DNA from: Ignavibacteria bacterium UBA6688
GTDB taxonomy: Bacteria; Bacteroidota; Ignavibacteria; UBA10030
Reading direction: 5' to 3'
DNA length: 15,859 nucleotides
Assembly (NCBI GenBank): GCA_002454845.1
Contig: DKJQ01000219.1
Location: 1-15,859, forward strand
Position numbers and translations under genes: made by a program. Positions 1 through 7,850 of the stretch are shown piece after piece; position 1 is the stretch's first letter, and the number at the start of each line of letters is the position of its first letter. Under the pieces are notes generated by a model. That model did no database searches. It saw only the letters and a list, made by a program, of their open reading frames with translations, and was not told the DNA's origin.

Positions 1-39
1 TAAGGAATTTCACAGAGTTCCACAAAGAAGAAGAAAAGA

Positions 40-75
40 GAGATTCACAGAGAAAGGCTGTTCTCTGTGGATCTC
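40..75. repeat. Hairpin-forming intergenic repeat (CACAGAG type)
   Basis: Positions 40-54 pair with 61-75 to give a 15-bp stem (one T-G wobble) closed by a 6-nt loop; the core arms are CACAGAGAA and TTCTCTGTG. Further CACAGAG/CTCTGTG words outside the stem (11-17 and about 92-98) make the whole 1-120 stretch an imperfect inverted repeat. No gene is visible in 1-188 apart from this. It has no clean T-run straight after the stem, so it looks more like a dispersed intergenic repeat than an intrinsic terminator. Its copy number elsewhere in the genome cannot be seen from here. Confidence 0.55.
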
Positions 76-145
76 CGTACCCTCAGTGTCCCTCTGTGGT
101 ACGCCTTTTCTCTGGAACTGCGACACCACCGCGGTTCCGGTTTTC

Positions 146-174
146 TTGACATGCCTCGCTTATTTGCTTACCTT
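146..174 (+). promoter_or_regulatory. Candidate sigma70-type promoter for dxr
   Basis: A perfect TTGACA (146-151) is followed after 17 bp by TACCTT (169-174), which keeps only the T-A...T positions of a TATAAT box. Transcription would start at about 181, only some 8 nt before the dxr ATG at 189. That fits the absence of any Shine-Dalgarno sequence before dxr, so the mRNA could be nearly leaderless. The -10 match is weak and the call is tentative. Confidence 0.35.
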
Positions 175-188
175 TTCAAACTACCCTG

Positions 189-1343
189 ATGAGTTCCGCC
201 GTACAACATATCGCCATCCTTGGGGCTACAGGATCCATCGGGCAAAGCAGTCTTGATGTCATAAAGAACTTTCCCGACCGTTTTCGCGTCACCTATCTTA
301 CCGCGAACAAAAACATCGATCTCCTTCAGCGGCAGATCAACGAGTTCAAGCCCAAAGGGGTGGTCGTCGGGGATGAGCGGAACGCCTCGGTTATAAGAAG
401 ATTCGTGAATGGCTCTGTCGAGGTCCTCTCCGGGGAAGAAGGCCTGGAGGAGATTGTGACCCGCGATGATGTTGACACCGTTATCAGTTCGTTGGTGGGG
501 TTTGCGGGATTGAAACCCACGATCTCGGCAATCCGGCACCGCAAGCAGGTCGCTCTGGCAAACAAGGAAACCTTGGTGGCGGCGGGTGAACTGATTACCG
601 GCCTGGTGAAAGAATATGGCGTCCGCTTGATCCCGATCGACAGCGAACACAGCGCGATCCTGCAGTGCCTGCTCGGGGAAGACCCCTTGCGCATCGCAAA
701 GCTGATCCTGACCGCCTCCGGGGGACCCTTTCTCCATACGCCAAGGGAAGCGTTTTCCTCGATCACAGTGGAACAAGCTCTTGCACATCCCAACTGGAAC
801 ATGGGGAAAAAGATAACGGTCGATTCGGCGACGTTGATGAACAAAGGGTTGGAGGTGATCGAAGCTCATTGGCTGTTCGGGCTCCCGGCAAACAGGATCG
901 ATGTCGTCATCCATCCCCAGTCCGTTATTCATTCCATGGTGGAGTTTGTGGATGGTTCGATTAAGGCACAGTTGGGGTTGCCGGATATGAAAATCCCGAT
1001 TCAATACGCCCTGACCTACCCCGACCGGTCGCCGATGAACGGGGCGAGGGTCAGTTTCCCCAAACTGCAGTCGATGACGTTTTTCGAACCGGACAAGGAA
1101 AAATTTCCCTGCCTGCCTTTGGCGTATCACGCCCTGGCGCTGGGGGGTACCGCCCCCGCCGCACTAAACGCCGCCAACGAAACAGCGGTCAGTGCGTTTC
1201 TTGAACGGAAGATTTCCTTTGACCGGATACCGGAAATACTGGAAGGGGCATTGAACCATCACCGGGTTCGCCCCTCCCCCGAAATACAGCACATTATAGA
1301 GGCAGACGAACAGGCGCGGGCATTTACCCGCACTCTCGTTTAA
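189..1343 (+). CDS. dxr: 1-deoxy-D-xylulose 5-phosphate reductoisomerase
   Basis: This 384-residue cytoplasmic enzyme converts 1-deoxy-D-xylulose 5-phosphate to 2-C-methyl-D-erythritol 4-phosphate with NADPH, the first committed step of the MEP isoprenoid pathway. The N-terminal dinucleotide-binding loop GATGSIG is at residues 12-18. Family signatures follow in order: ANKETLVAAG, the metal/substrate segment PIDSEHSAI, LTASGGPF, the flexible-loop region PNWNMGKKITVDSATLMNKG, then HPQSVIHSMVEF. Length and motif order are typical of complete DXR, with no missing catalytic element. The ATG at 189 places the nucleotide-binding strand at the usual distance from the N-terminus, although no ribosome-binding site precedes it. 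It lies 52 bp upstream of rseP on the same strand, a pairing seen in many bacteria, so the two are probably cotranscribed. Confidence 0.97.
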   Translation: MSSAVQHIAILGATGSIGQSSLDVIKNFPDRFRVTYLTANKNIDLLQRQINEFKPKGVVVGDERNASVIRRFVNGSVEVLSGEEGLEEIVTRDDVDTVISSLVGFAGLKPTISAIRHRKQVALANKETLVAAGELITGLVKEYGVRLIPIDSEHSAILQCLLGEDPLRIAKLILTASGGPFLHTPREAFSSITVEQALAHPNWNMGKKITVDSATLMNKGLEVIEAHWLFGLPANRIDVVIHPQSVIHSMVEFVDGSIKAQLGLPDMKIPIQYALTYPDRSPMNGARVSFPKLQSMTFFEPDKEKFPCLPLAYHALALGGTAPAALNAANETAVSAFLERKISFDRIPEILEGALNHHRVRPSPEIQHIIEADEQARAFTRTLV

Positions 1344-1395
1344 TTCACACCTGTTCCTGGATTGTATCGGGAACGAAGAAAGGTACTAAGGGGTT

Positions 1396-2709
1396 ATGGC
1401 ATTTTTGACAACGGCATTTTATTTCATCGTCACTATCGGTATTCTCGTGCTGATTCATGAGCTTGGGCATTTCCTCGCCGCAAGAATGTTCGGGATACGC
1501 GTCGACAGGTTCAGCATCGGATTCCCGCCGAGGGCCTTCGGGAAGAAGATCGGCGATACCGATTACTGTGTTTCATGGATTCCCATCGGCGGGTACGTAA
1601 AAATTGCCGGCATGGTCGACGAGAGCTTGGACACGGAATTTCTGAACAGCGAACCTCAGCCGTGGGAATTTCGCTCCAAACCTATCTGGCAGCGCCTGAT
1701 CGTGATGGTCGGCGGTGTGGCCATGAATGTGCTGCTTGCCATTGCGATTTTCTGGGGTATCATCTATTATCAGGGGAAGAACGTTCGACCGGTGACCGAG
1801 GTCGGCCTTGTTGCGGCAGGAAGCCCTGCAGAAGAATCCGGCATAAAGATCGGAGATTCAATTTCCGCGATCAACGGAAAATCGGTCCAAAATTGGGAGG
1901 ATGTGGAGGGAACGATCTATACCGAGATTCTCTCGGGCGATGTTACCATCGCCGTCGTACGAAACGGAGAACCGCTCTCTTTCTTTGTTCCCCAATCGCT
2001 CTCCATGAAAATCCTTGAGGAGCGGTTCGGCATTTTCCCGCAGGGTCTTGCCACCGTGATTACCTCGGTTGAGGCGGGCAAACCGGCAGACCTCGCCGGC
2101 TTGCAGCCCCAGGATATTCTCCTGACGGTGAACGGAGAGCGTGTCAGTTACAGTTCCGTCCCTGAGTACGTCAAACGCCACGCCGGAAAAGAAATGAGCA
2201 TCACCTGGAAGCGGGGGGAGGAAATCCGGGAAGCCATCCTCACACCGAATGACGAGGGACGGATCGGCATCGGGCTCGGCGCAATGTATAGTGGCCCGGT
2301 GCAAAACGTCCAATATTCGTTCTTCGCTGCCTTGCCCGAGGGGATCAGTGATGTGTGGGAGATGAGCTGGTTGAACCTCAAAAGTATCTGGCAGATTTTT
2401 GCCGGCAATGTGTCATTCTCCAAATCCGTAGCCGGACCGATTATGATTGCGCAGATGGCGACCCGGTCTGCCGAGGTGGGGATCGTCAGTTTTTTGGGGT
2501 TTATGGCCTTACTCAGCATGAATCTGGCCCTCATTAACCTCTTTCCTTTTCCGGCCTTAGACGGCGGACATATCATGTTTTTGTTGTATGAAGGGGCGTT
2601 TCGCCGTGAAATACCTAACAAAGTGAAGATTGCCGTTCAGCAAATCGGTTTCGTCTTGTTGCTTGTTTTTATGGCGTTCGTTCTGTATAATGACATCGTT
2701 AGGTTTTGA
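1396..2709 (+). CDS. rseP: RIP metalloprotease RseP (site-2 protease)
   Basis: This 437-residue inner-membrane zinc protease cleaves transmembrane substrates such as anti-sigma factors within the bilayer (family role). The zinc motif HELGH is at residues 21-25 inside the first membrane helix, and the second active-site motif LDGGH is at 388-392 in a late helix, preceded by the FPFPA segment. Two PDZ domains lie between, at about residues 131-200 (V.AGSPAEESGIKIGD.I..ING) and 217-287 (V.AGKPADLAGLQPQD.ILTVNG). A central helix at about 101-123 and C-terminal helices at about 360-385 and 411-432 complete the usual topology. AAGGGG just before the ATG at 1396 is a close-spaced Shine-Dalgarno candidate. 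It follows dxr closely. The client of this protease cannot be told from the window; no sigma/anti-sigma pair is present. Confidence 0.96.
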   Translation: MAFLTTAFYFIVTIGILVLIHELGHFLAARMFGIRVDRFSIGFPPRAFGKKIGDTDYCVSWIPIGGYVKIAGMVDESLDTEFLNSEPQPWEFRSKPIWQRLIVMVGGVAMNVLLAIAIFWGIIYYQGKNVRPVTEVGLVAAGSPAEESGIKIGDSISAINGKSVQNWEDVEGTIYTEILSGDVTIAVVRNGEPLSFFVPQSLSMKILEERFGIFPQGLATVITSVEAGKPADLAGLQPQDILLTVNGERVSYSSVPEYVKRHAGKEMSITWKRGEEIREAILTPNDEGRIGIGLGAMYSGPVQNVQYSFFAALPEGISDVWEMSWLNLKSIWQIFAGNVSFSKSVAGPIMIAQMATRSAEVGIVSFLGFMALLSMNLALINLFPFPALDGGHIMFLLYEGAFRREIPNKVKIAVQQIGFVLLLVFMAFVLYNDIVRF

Positions 2710-2794
2710 CTCTCACCTGTGTGACTATAATCACCTCTACCCGTCATTAGTCTCTGTAGCTTTCCTCACATTCTATACTTAGGAGGAAGTCATC

Positions 2795-3931
2795 ATGAAT
2801 CAACGTTTACGCATTGGGGGATCAGCGTTGAACGTATTGCTGCTCGCCTTGCTTCTTGGCGTTGTCGCAACGAATGTTCTGCTTGCCCAATTTTCGATAA
2901 CACCTCAGTTCCCGGCGATCGGGACTGCGTCGATCTCTGATTACCTGGGGAAAGACCAGAAACTGAAACCCGTCTCGGGTCAAAGTCTGCTGATCACGGG
3001 TCCGGCAGGCGCTGAAGTGACGCTTTCCGTCGCTGTGAACGGCGCCGGCGTCCAGGGGGTCGGGCGATGCAATTCCACCATCGCATCGGCAACGACACGC
3101 GCGTTCTCGCTCCAGGGAACCAGCCGAAGCCTGACAGCAAGTGATTTTACCGGAACGCGGGGAATCGGCATTAGCACTTCCACCGAGAACCAGGGATGTA
3201 TCGATGATCTTGCAGAAAAAGTCACTCAAGGAGTCGGGACCATTCCTGCGGGGCGCTATTCACTCGACTTCACGCTCAACGATGCACGCACGGGAGCGGT
3301 CCTTGCAACCGCCCAGCATGTTATTGAAATTACCTCTGCCTCGGTGACGGAAATCTCCATGAATTTGGTTTCACCGGCGAACGGGGAAATATTGAACACA
3401 ACGAACAATATCTCCTTTCAGTTCGATGCCGGTGAGCAAGGTAAACTGTTCGTGTATGAACACTCCAACCCGGGCCAATCGGCCGAGGATGCCACACGAG
3501 CCGGCGGCTTGCTGGTCATGGAAGCCCCGTTCACATCACGCGGGTCGGGCACGGTCTCCTATATTTATCCGGGGCCAAACTCTCGCCGCCCGTTGCAGGT
3601 CGGACGCAAATATTCGTGGGGGATTGAAGTGCAAATCGTCGGCGGGGGCGGCCAACGCCAGACCCGCCGGAGCACCCTCTACTCCTTTACCGTCTCATCG
3701 AACGATCCTGGGTACCTCAGCCTGCTGGGAATGCTGAACACCATTGGCGACCCGGTCTCTTCCACCTTTGCCAATCTTTCTTCATCGGGCTATACCCTCG
3801 CGCTCTCCGCCAGCAATCCCATCTATCTGGACGAAGGACAGGGACCGCGCAGGATCGATATCACCGAGGTCTTGACAAGATTGCAGGATGCAGCCCGACG
3901 CGGGTTGACCCTTAAAGCTAGAGTTGAATAA
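2795..3931 (+). CDS. Secreted protein of unknown function with Ig/FN3-like region
   Basis: I do not recognise this 378-residue protein. It starts with a clear signal peptide (positive residues, a leucine-rich core at about 12-30 and probable cleavage after LLA at 31), so it is exported. Residues 40-180 hold a beta-rich region with only two cysteines (92 and 135) that could form a disulfide in the periplasm. Residues about 188-300 have the look of an Ig/FN3-like fold: it opens with SPANGEIL, has YSWGIEVQI in a late strand and ends with a YSFTV strand. The start is well fixed by AGGAGG at 2781-2786, 8 nt before the ATG. Only 23 bp separate its stop from the ATG of the FecR gene, so the two are very likely cotranscribed. 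A role alongside the FecR and barrel proteins is inferred from context only. Confidence 0.85.
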   Translation: MNQRLRIGGSALNVLLLALLLGVVATNVLLAQFSITPQFPAIGTASISDYLGKDQKLKPVSGQSLLITGPAGAEVTLSVAVNGAGVQGVGRCNSTIASATTRAFSLQGTSRSLTASDFTGTRGIGISTSTENQGCIDDLAEKVTQGVGTIPAGRYSLDFTLNDARTGAVLATAQHVIEITSASVTEISMNLVSPANGEILNTTNNISFQFDAGEQGKLFVYEHSNPGQSAEDATRAGGLLVMEAPFTSRGSGTVSYIYPGPNSRRPLQVGRKYSWGIEVQIVGGGGQRQTRRSTLYSFTVSSNDPGYLSLLGMLNTIGDPVSSTFANLSSSGYTLALSASNPIYLDEGQGPRRIDITEVLTRLQDAARRGLTLKARVE

Positions 3932-3954
3932 CAATTTTGACGGAGGATTTCGTT

Positions 3955-5073
3955 ATGAACCATCGATCGTTCGCGCTGGTCGCCATCGTAGCGGGAGCTG
4001 CCCTGCTCACCGCCCCTGCCTGGAATTTCCAACAGGACAAGAAGGCTATTAGCGCATATATTATCAAGGTGGTAAGCGACGTTGAAAAACGTACGCCGAC
4101 TACCGGTTGGGCCAAGGCCGTGACGCTCTCCGAACTGAAATCGGGACACGAAGTGCGCACCGGCGAAAAGTCTTTCGCGCTGATCAAGTTCTCTGACGAG
4201 TCGAAGGTTGCGGTGCGTCCAAAATCGGTGCTTACCATTCAGGGTGAGGTCGAGGGGCGCCAAATTTTGAACCGCAATGTATACATCGAGCGGGGCAGGG
4301 CGGTGTTCAATATCCGGAAGCAGGAGTCGGAACAATTCCGGTTCACCTCCCCCATCTCGGTCGCTTCAATTCGTGGAACCGAAGGGGGCACGGGCTTCGA
4401 GCCGAGCAACAGCGAAGCGGATATTACCATTATAACCGGCGTAGCTGATTTTCAAAGCACAGTTACGAACTGCCAAACATCTGTCGGGGCCGGACAAACA
4501 GGAACCATTGACAGCACCGGACAATGCCAGACCGGGAATGCCACGGCAAACGAACTCAACCAAAACAATCCAAGCTCCGACCAGAATCAGGGAGGAGATC
4601 AGGATGTCGATCAACAGGGCGGTACGGGGACGGACACGACGGGAACGCAATCCCAACCTCCGCCTCAAGGTCCAAGGTTTTCGTTGAATTCATCCCTTTC
4701 AGGTTCGTTACGGTCGGGCCAGGCTGCCAGCCTTCGCGTAGCCCTTGCCAATCCACCGGTAGTCATTTCCTCCGTTACACTGTACTACCGGATCCAGGGA
4801 GACGCATCCTATAAATCCCTTGCCATGACCCTGAGCGGCCAAAACGTTTCCGGCACGGTTCCCGCAGGAGATATCAAGGCTGGATCCACCAAGACCTTTG
4901 AATACTATTTCTCGATGGCAGGCAGCGACGGAGTCATCTATACCTTCCCCGAGGCGAACCCGGAAGCAAATCCCTATACGCTTCCCATTACCCCCCGGAT
5001 CATCACCATCCGCATCCCGGTGACGGACCCCAGTGGAACTCAAAAATTCCTCGAGATCTCCTATGAGGAGTAA
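3955..5073 (+). CDS. FecR-domain periplasmic protein with C-terminal Ig-like module
   Basis: This 372-residue protein begins with a signal peptide or single anchor (hydrophobic 6-22). Residues about 34-170 match a FecR domain: an opening strand (ISAYIIKVVSDVE), LKSGHEVRTGEKSFALIKF, the DESKVAVRP..VLTI segment, a YIERGRAVFNI strand and the closing SPISVASIRGTEG motif. A Q/N/D/G-rich linker (about 195-242) leads to an Ig-like module at 245-345 (SVTLYYRIQGD...M.L.G...TVPAGDI...FEYYF) that resembles one in the next protein. FecR domains are classically periplasmic regulators of anti-sigma type, but this one has no partner sigma factor nearby, so a structural or sensory role is equally possible. 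I chose the ATG at 3955 because GGAGG at 3942-3946 sits 8 nt before it; a TTG at 3937 upstream has no such support. Confidence 0.85.
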   Translation: MNHRSFALVAIVAGAALLTAPAWNFQQDKKAISAYIIKVVSDVEKRTPTTGWAKAVTLSELKSGHEVRTGEKSFALIKFSDESKVAVRPKSVLTIQGEVEGRQILNRNVYIERGRAVFNIRKQESEQFRFTSPISVASIRGTEGGTGFEPSNSEADITIITGVADFQSTVTNCQTSVGAGQTGTIDSTGQCQTGNATANELNQNNPSSDQNQGGDQDVDQQGGTGTDTTGTQSQPPPQGPRFSLNSSLSGSLRSGQAASLRVALANPPVVISSVTLYYRIQGDASYKSLAMTLSGQNVSGTVPAGDIKAGSTKTFEYYFSMAGSDGVIYTFPEANPEANPYTLPITPRIITIRIPVTDPSGTQKFLEISYEE

Positions 5074-5121
5074 GCCGGTGATTTCGGACGGTTGCTTCTC
5101 GCACTAGCTTTTTATACATTG

Positions 5122-5153
5122 GCGGCAGGTTTTGCACGAACCTGCCGCTTTTT
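5122..5153 (+). terminator. Intrinsic terminator after the FecR gene
   Basis: A perfect 10-bp GC-rich stem (GCGGCAGGTT at 5122-5131 with AACCTGCCGC at 5139-5148), a 7-nt loop and five T residues (5149-5153) form a textbook intrinsic terminator 48 bp after the FecR stop. It separates the FecR gene from the barrel gene, so the latter either has its own promoter or is expressed by readthrough. Confidence 0.85.
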
Positions 5154-5242
5154 GTTATTGTCGCACTTCCAAAGCGGATATCCTTATCTCGTGCTCGCGC
5201 CGACCTTTCCAACGTCCAATCAACTTCGAGGGAGATCTTCAC

Positions 5243-7705
5243 ATGACCCGTCTTCAACCACTTGTGGGTTTTTTGTGCTTCTGCGTCCTCGCCGGCACGG
5301 CGCTCGCGCAGGTGAGTTCCGTGATCGTGCGGGTAAGCGTCCCTTTGGCAAACCAGAACCAGCCGCTTCCTGTGGGGGTGGAGTTTACGCCAAGCTCCGG
5401 CGTGGAGCGCGTCATGTTCAAGTACCGTGGGTTCGGTGAAACCGAATTTCGCGAACAGGAGATGTTGCTGGCCGGCAGCAGCGCAACCCTGACGATCCCG
5501 CCGCAATATATCCTCCCGCCGTACATCGAGTACTACGTGGAGGTCTTTTTATCCGGAGATCGGACGGAGACACTCCCGCTTCAGAATCCCGATACCTCGC
5601 CCCTCAAAGCCGACGTTCGCTCCGTCGATCCGAAGAACTTCGAGGTACGTCTGTTGAGTCCGGAGCACGGGGAAATCGTCGCCGTGGAAGATCTCGTGGT
5701 CGCCGTATCGCTCTTCTATACATCGGATAACGTCAACAGAGCAGCTACGAAACTCTTTTTGAACGGCGCGGATGTGACCGCTCAGGCTGTGTTCTCGGAC
5801 GACGTCATTTTATTTTCGCCGGCAAATTTCGCCACACCGTTAGGCCTCGGCGTCCAGTTCCTCCGTATTCAACTCTATGACAACAACGGCGCCCTGTATC
5901 ACACGGTGGAATCCAACTTCAGTCTCTCGACGGCAAGCGCCATCACGGAACAGGAAACGCGACTGCACGCAGGCGTTGATGGCCAGGCAGAGTTTCGGAA
6001 TGAAAATATTGCGGCGGAAACCAATACGTTCATCCGCGGACAGCTCCGGCTCAACGGGTCCTACCGTTCGGCTGGATTCGGCGGCAATATGCTGGTCACC
6101 AATGAGGAAAAAGCGGACCGGCAACCGCAGAACCGTTTCCTCATGTACGGCGACATCGGCTGGCTGCGATTGCAGGTGGGGGACGCCTATCCAAAGTTCC
6201 CAAGCTATGTTGTGAGCGGAAAGCGCGTCCGTGGTATCACGGGGAATCTGGCGCTCGGGTTTTTTAATGTGGATGTCTCGTACGGTGAAACACTGCGCGA
6301 TCTCGAGGGGATTGTTCTCGGGGATACGACCTTTGCCGATTCATCGGGCCTGGATGCCCGCCCGGAGAATAGCGCCCAGATCTCCGGGTTCAAGTACGCC
6401 CTTTTTCAACCCGGAACGTTCAATCGTGATTTCATTGCTGTGCGTCCGAGCTTCGGCAGCGGTGAAAATTTTCAGTGGGGCTTCACGTATATGAAATCGA
6501 AAGATAAGGTCGGCTCCATCAAGTACGGCATCAAGCCGCAGGAGAACCTCGTTGTGGGATCCGACATGGTCATCGCCTTTGACAATCAACGGTTCAGGTT
6601 GGAGGGGCAAGCTTCACTCGGGTTGACCAACAGGGATATTTCAGACGGGAGTTTTACACAGGCAGACTATGACGAACTTGCCGGCGTGAACGATCCCGAC
6701 TTAACGCCTAAGGAACGGGAAGACCGAAAGAAACAATCCGATGACATCAAGAAGCTTGCCGACATCGGTGAGTCGTTTATCACGATCAATGAGTATCTCT
6801 TTCCTATTAATCCCGTCGGCACCGGCGCGCCCGGCGTTGCCTATGAGGGAACCCTGACCCTGAATTATCTGAACAACTTTATCCGCGCACAGTATTACCA
6901 GCGTGGCGCAGCCTACGTGTCGTTCGGGAATGAGTTCCTTCAATCGGATATCAATGGACTAGCCCTCTCCGATCGAATCCGCATGTTCAACAATAGAGCG
7001 TTGTTAAGTCTTTCATACGAAAAGCGTGAGGACAACACCGCGGAGACAAAAGTCGCCACCACGGAGTACTCCAACCTCAATAGCTCGTTAACGATCTACC
7101 CGGGGACCGGCCTCCCCTCGTTTACGCTCGGATACGGCGTCAACACGCGCAAGAGCGATGCAAATCCGAACGACTCGCTCCAGCGGCTTTTTGTTGCCGA
7201 CGACAAGACGAACAGGATCAATATCCAGGTCAACTATGATTTTACAGCGGGTGCGCGGCAGAATCTTTCACTTGGCATGAATATCTCCGACAAGACGGAC
7301 AACACCTTCAACAAGCTTGATCAGAAAAACAACAGCTACTACGGATCGCTAACGACGATCTTCGCTATTCCCCTCCAGACCACGATCAGTTTCAATACGA
7401 ACCTGACGGAAAGCGCCCTCCTGGCAGCCTCTCTGATTACGCCCGGTCAATCCGTCCTGCAGTTTCAGGAATTCAACCTTTCGACCGCCGGGCTGAATAT
7501 TCAATACAGGATGATGGAGGACCGGCTCCGGTTGCTCACAAGCATCAGTTCTTCCTTCGGCGACCTGAACAGGACGTTGCTGCAGGCTGGGGCGGATTAC
7601 TCGATCACCAACAACCATGCCCTTGTGTTGACCTATGACTTTATCCAAAACGCCGGAACGGATGACGATTCCATCGCGAGCTTGACGTACCGATTCAATT
7701 TCTGA
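5243..7705 (+). CDS. Outer-membrane beta-barrel protein with N-terminal Ig-like modules
   Basis: This 820-residue protein has a signal peptide cleaved probably after ALA (residue 22). Residues about 27-120 form an Ig-like module resembling the C-terminal module of the preceding FecR protein; residues about 130-230 form a second one (RLLSPEHGEIVAVEDLVVAV...LFLNGADVT). From about 240 to the end the sequence is an alternating, aromatic-rich beta pattern that finishes in YRFNF, with the terminal phenylalanine typical of outer-membrane barrels. A charged segment at about 473-520 (DLTPKEREDRKKQSDDIKK) is probably a long loop. Around 312-332 a G-D...P.F..Y..SG.RVRG pattern is faintly reminiscent of fimbrial ushers, but I cannot assign it to that family. 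The ATG at 5243 is chosen because GAGGGAG lies 8 nt upstream and a signal peptide follows directly; upstream in-frame codons run through the terminator hairpin. Function unknown. Confidence 0.85.
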   Translation: MTRLQPLVGFLCFCVLAGTALAQVSSVIVRVSVPLANQNQPLPVGVEFTPSSGVERVMFKYRGFGETEFREQEMLLAGSSATLTIPPQYILPPYIEYYVEVFLSGDRTETLPLQNPDTSPLKADVRSVDPKNFEVRLLSPEHGEIVAVEDLVVAVSLFYTSDNVNRAATKLFLNGADVTAQAVFSDDVILFSPANFATPLGLGVQFLRIQLYDNNGALYHTVESNFSLSTASAITEQETRLHAGVDGQAEFRNENIAAETNTFIRGQLRLNGSYRSAGFGGNMLVTNEEKADRQPQNRFLMYGDIGWLRLQVGDAYPKFPSYVVSGKRVRGITGNLALGFFNVDVSYGETLRDLEGIVLGDTTFADSSGLDARPENSAQISGFKYALFQPGTFNRDFIAVRPSFGSGENFQWGFTYMKSKDKVGSIKYGIKPQENLVVGSDMVIAFDNQRFRLEGQASLGLTNRDISDGSFTQADYDELAGVNDPDLTPKEREDRKKQSDDIKKLADIGESFITINEYLFPINPVGTGAPGVAYEGTLTLNYLNNFIRAQYYQRGAAYVSFGNEFLQSDINGLALSDRIRMFNNRALLSLSYEKREDNTAETKVATTEYSNLNSSLTIYPGTGLPSFTLGYGVNTRKSDANPNDSLQRLFVADDKTNRINIQVNYDFTAGARQNLSLGMNISDKTDNTFNKLDQKNNSYYGSLTTIFAIPLQTTISFNTNLTESALLAASLITPGQSVLQFQEFNLSTAGLNIQYRMMEDRLRLLTSISSSFGDLNRTLLQAGADYSITNNHALVLTYDFIQNAGTDDDSIASLTYRFNF

Positions 7706-7726
7706 TGCTTTCATAAAAAATCGATT

Positions 7727-7803
7727 GTCCACCAAGAACGCACGTGTCATAAGGAATCTCGGGGGAGTTTTTTCCCGGGCGTTTCTTTGTGTTCTTGGTG
7801 GAC
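7727..7803. repeat. Long inverted repeat / possible bidirectional terminator
   Basis: Positions 7727-7742 pair with 7788-7803 in a 16-bp stem (13 perfect pairs from GTCCACCAAGAAC, then a G-T wobble and two more pairs). A run of six A (7715-7720) lies to the left and five T (7804-7808) follow on the right, so on either strand the stem is followed by T residues after a short gap or directly. It occupies most of the 145-bp gap between the barrel gene and the cyclase gene. It could terminate the barrel transcript, but the long 45-nt loop and repeat-like CCAAGAAC words suggest a dispersed intergenic repeat used as a terminator. Confidence 0.6.
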
Positions 7804-7850
7804 TTTTTATGTTTTGGACAGCGATTCCAAATACACCCTCGGGGGTCTGA

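Noticed and set aside
168..1130. Minus-strand 320-residue open frame
   Set aside because: It lies wholly antisense to dxr, has no domain, and its composition (H, R, Q and D rich) is that of a shadow frame.
2704..2731. Perfect TATAAT (2726-2731) as promoter for the 2795 gene
   Set aside because: The nearby TTGACT (2706-2711) leaves only a 14-bp spacer and the alternative TTTTGA is a poor -35, so I do not call it.
3937..3954. Upstream TTG start for the FecR protein
   Set aside because: It would place the GGAGG ribosome site inside the coding region and precede the signal peptide with acidic residues; the ATG at 3955 fits better.
5132..5242. Upstream start for the barrel protein
   Set aside because: The extension is translated from the terminator hairpin and lacks a ribosome site; the signal peptide begins at 5243.
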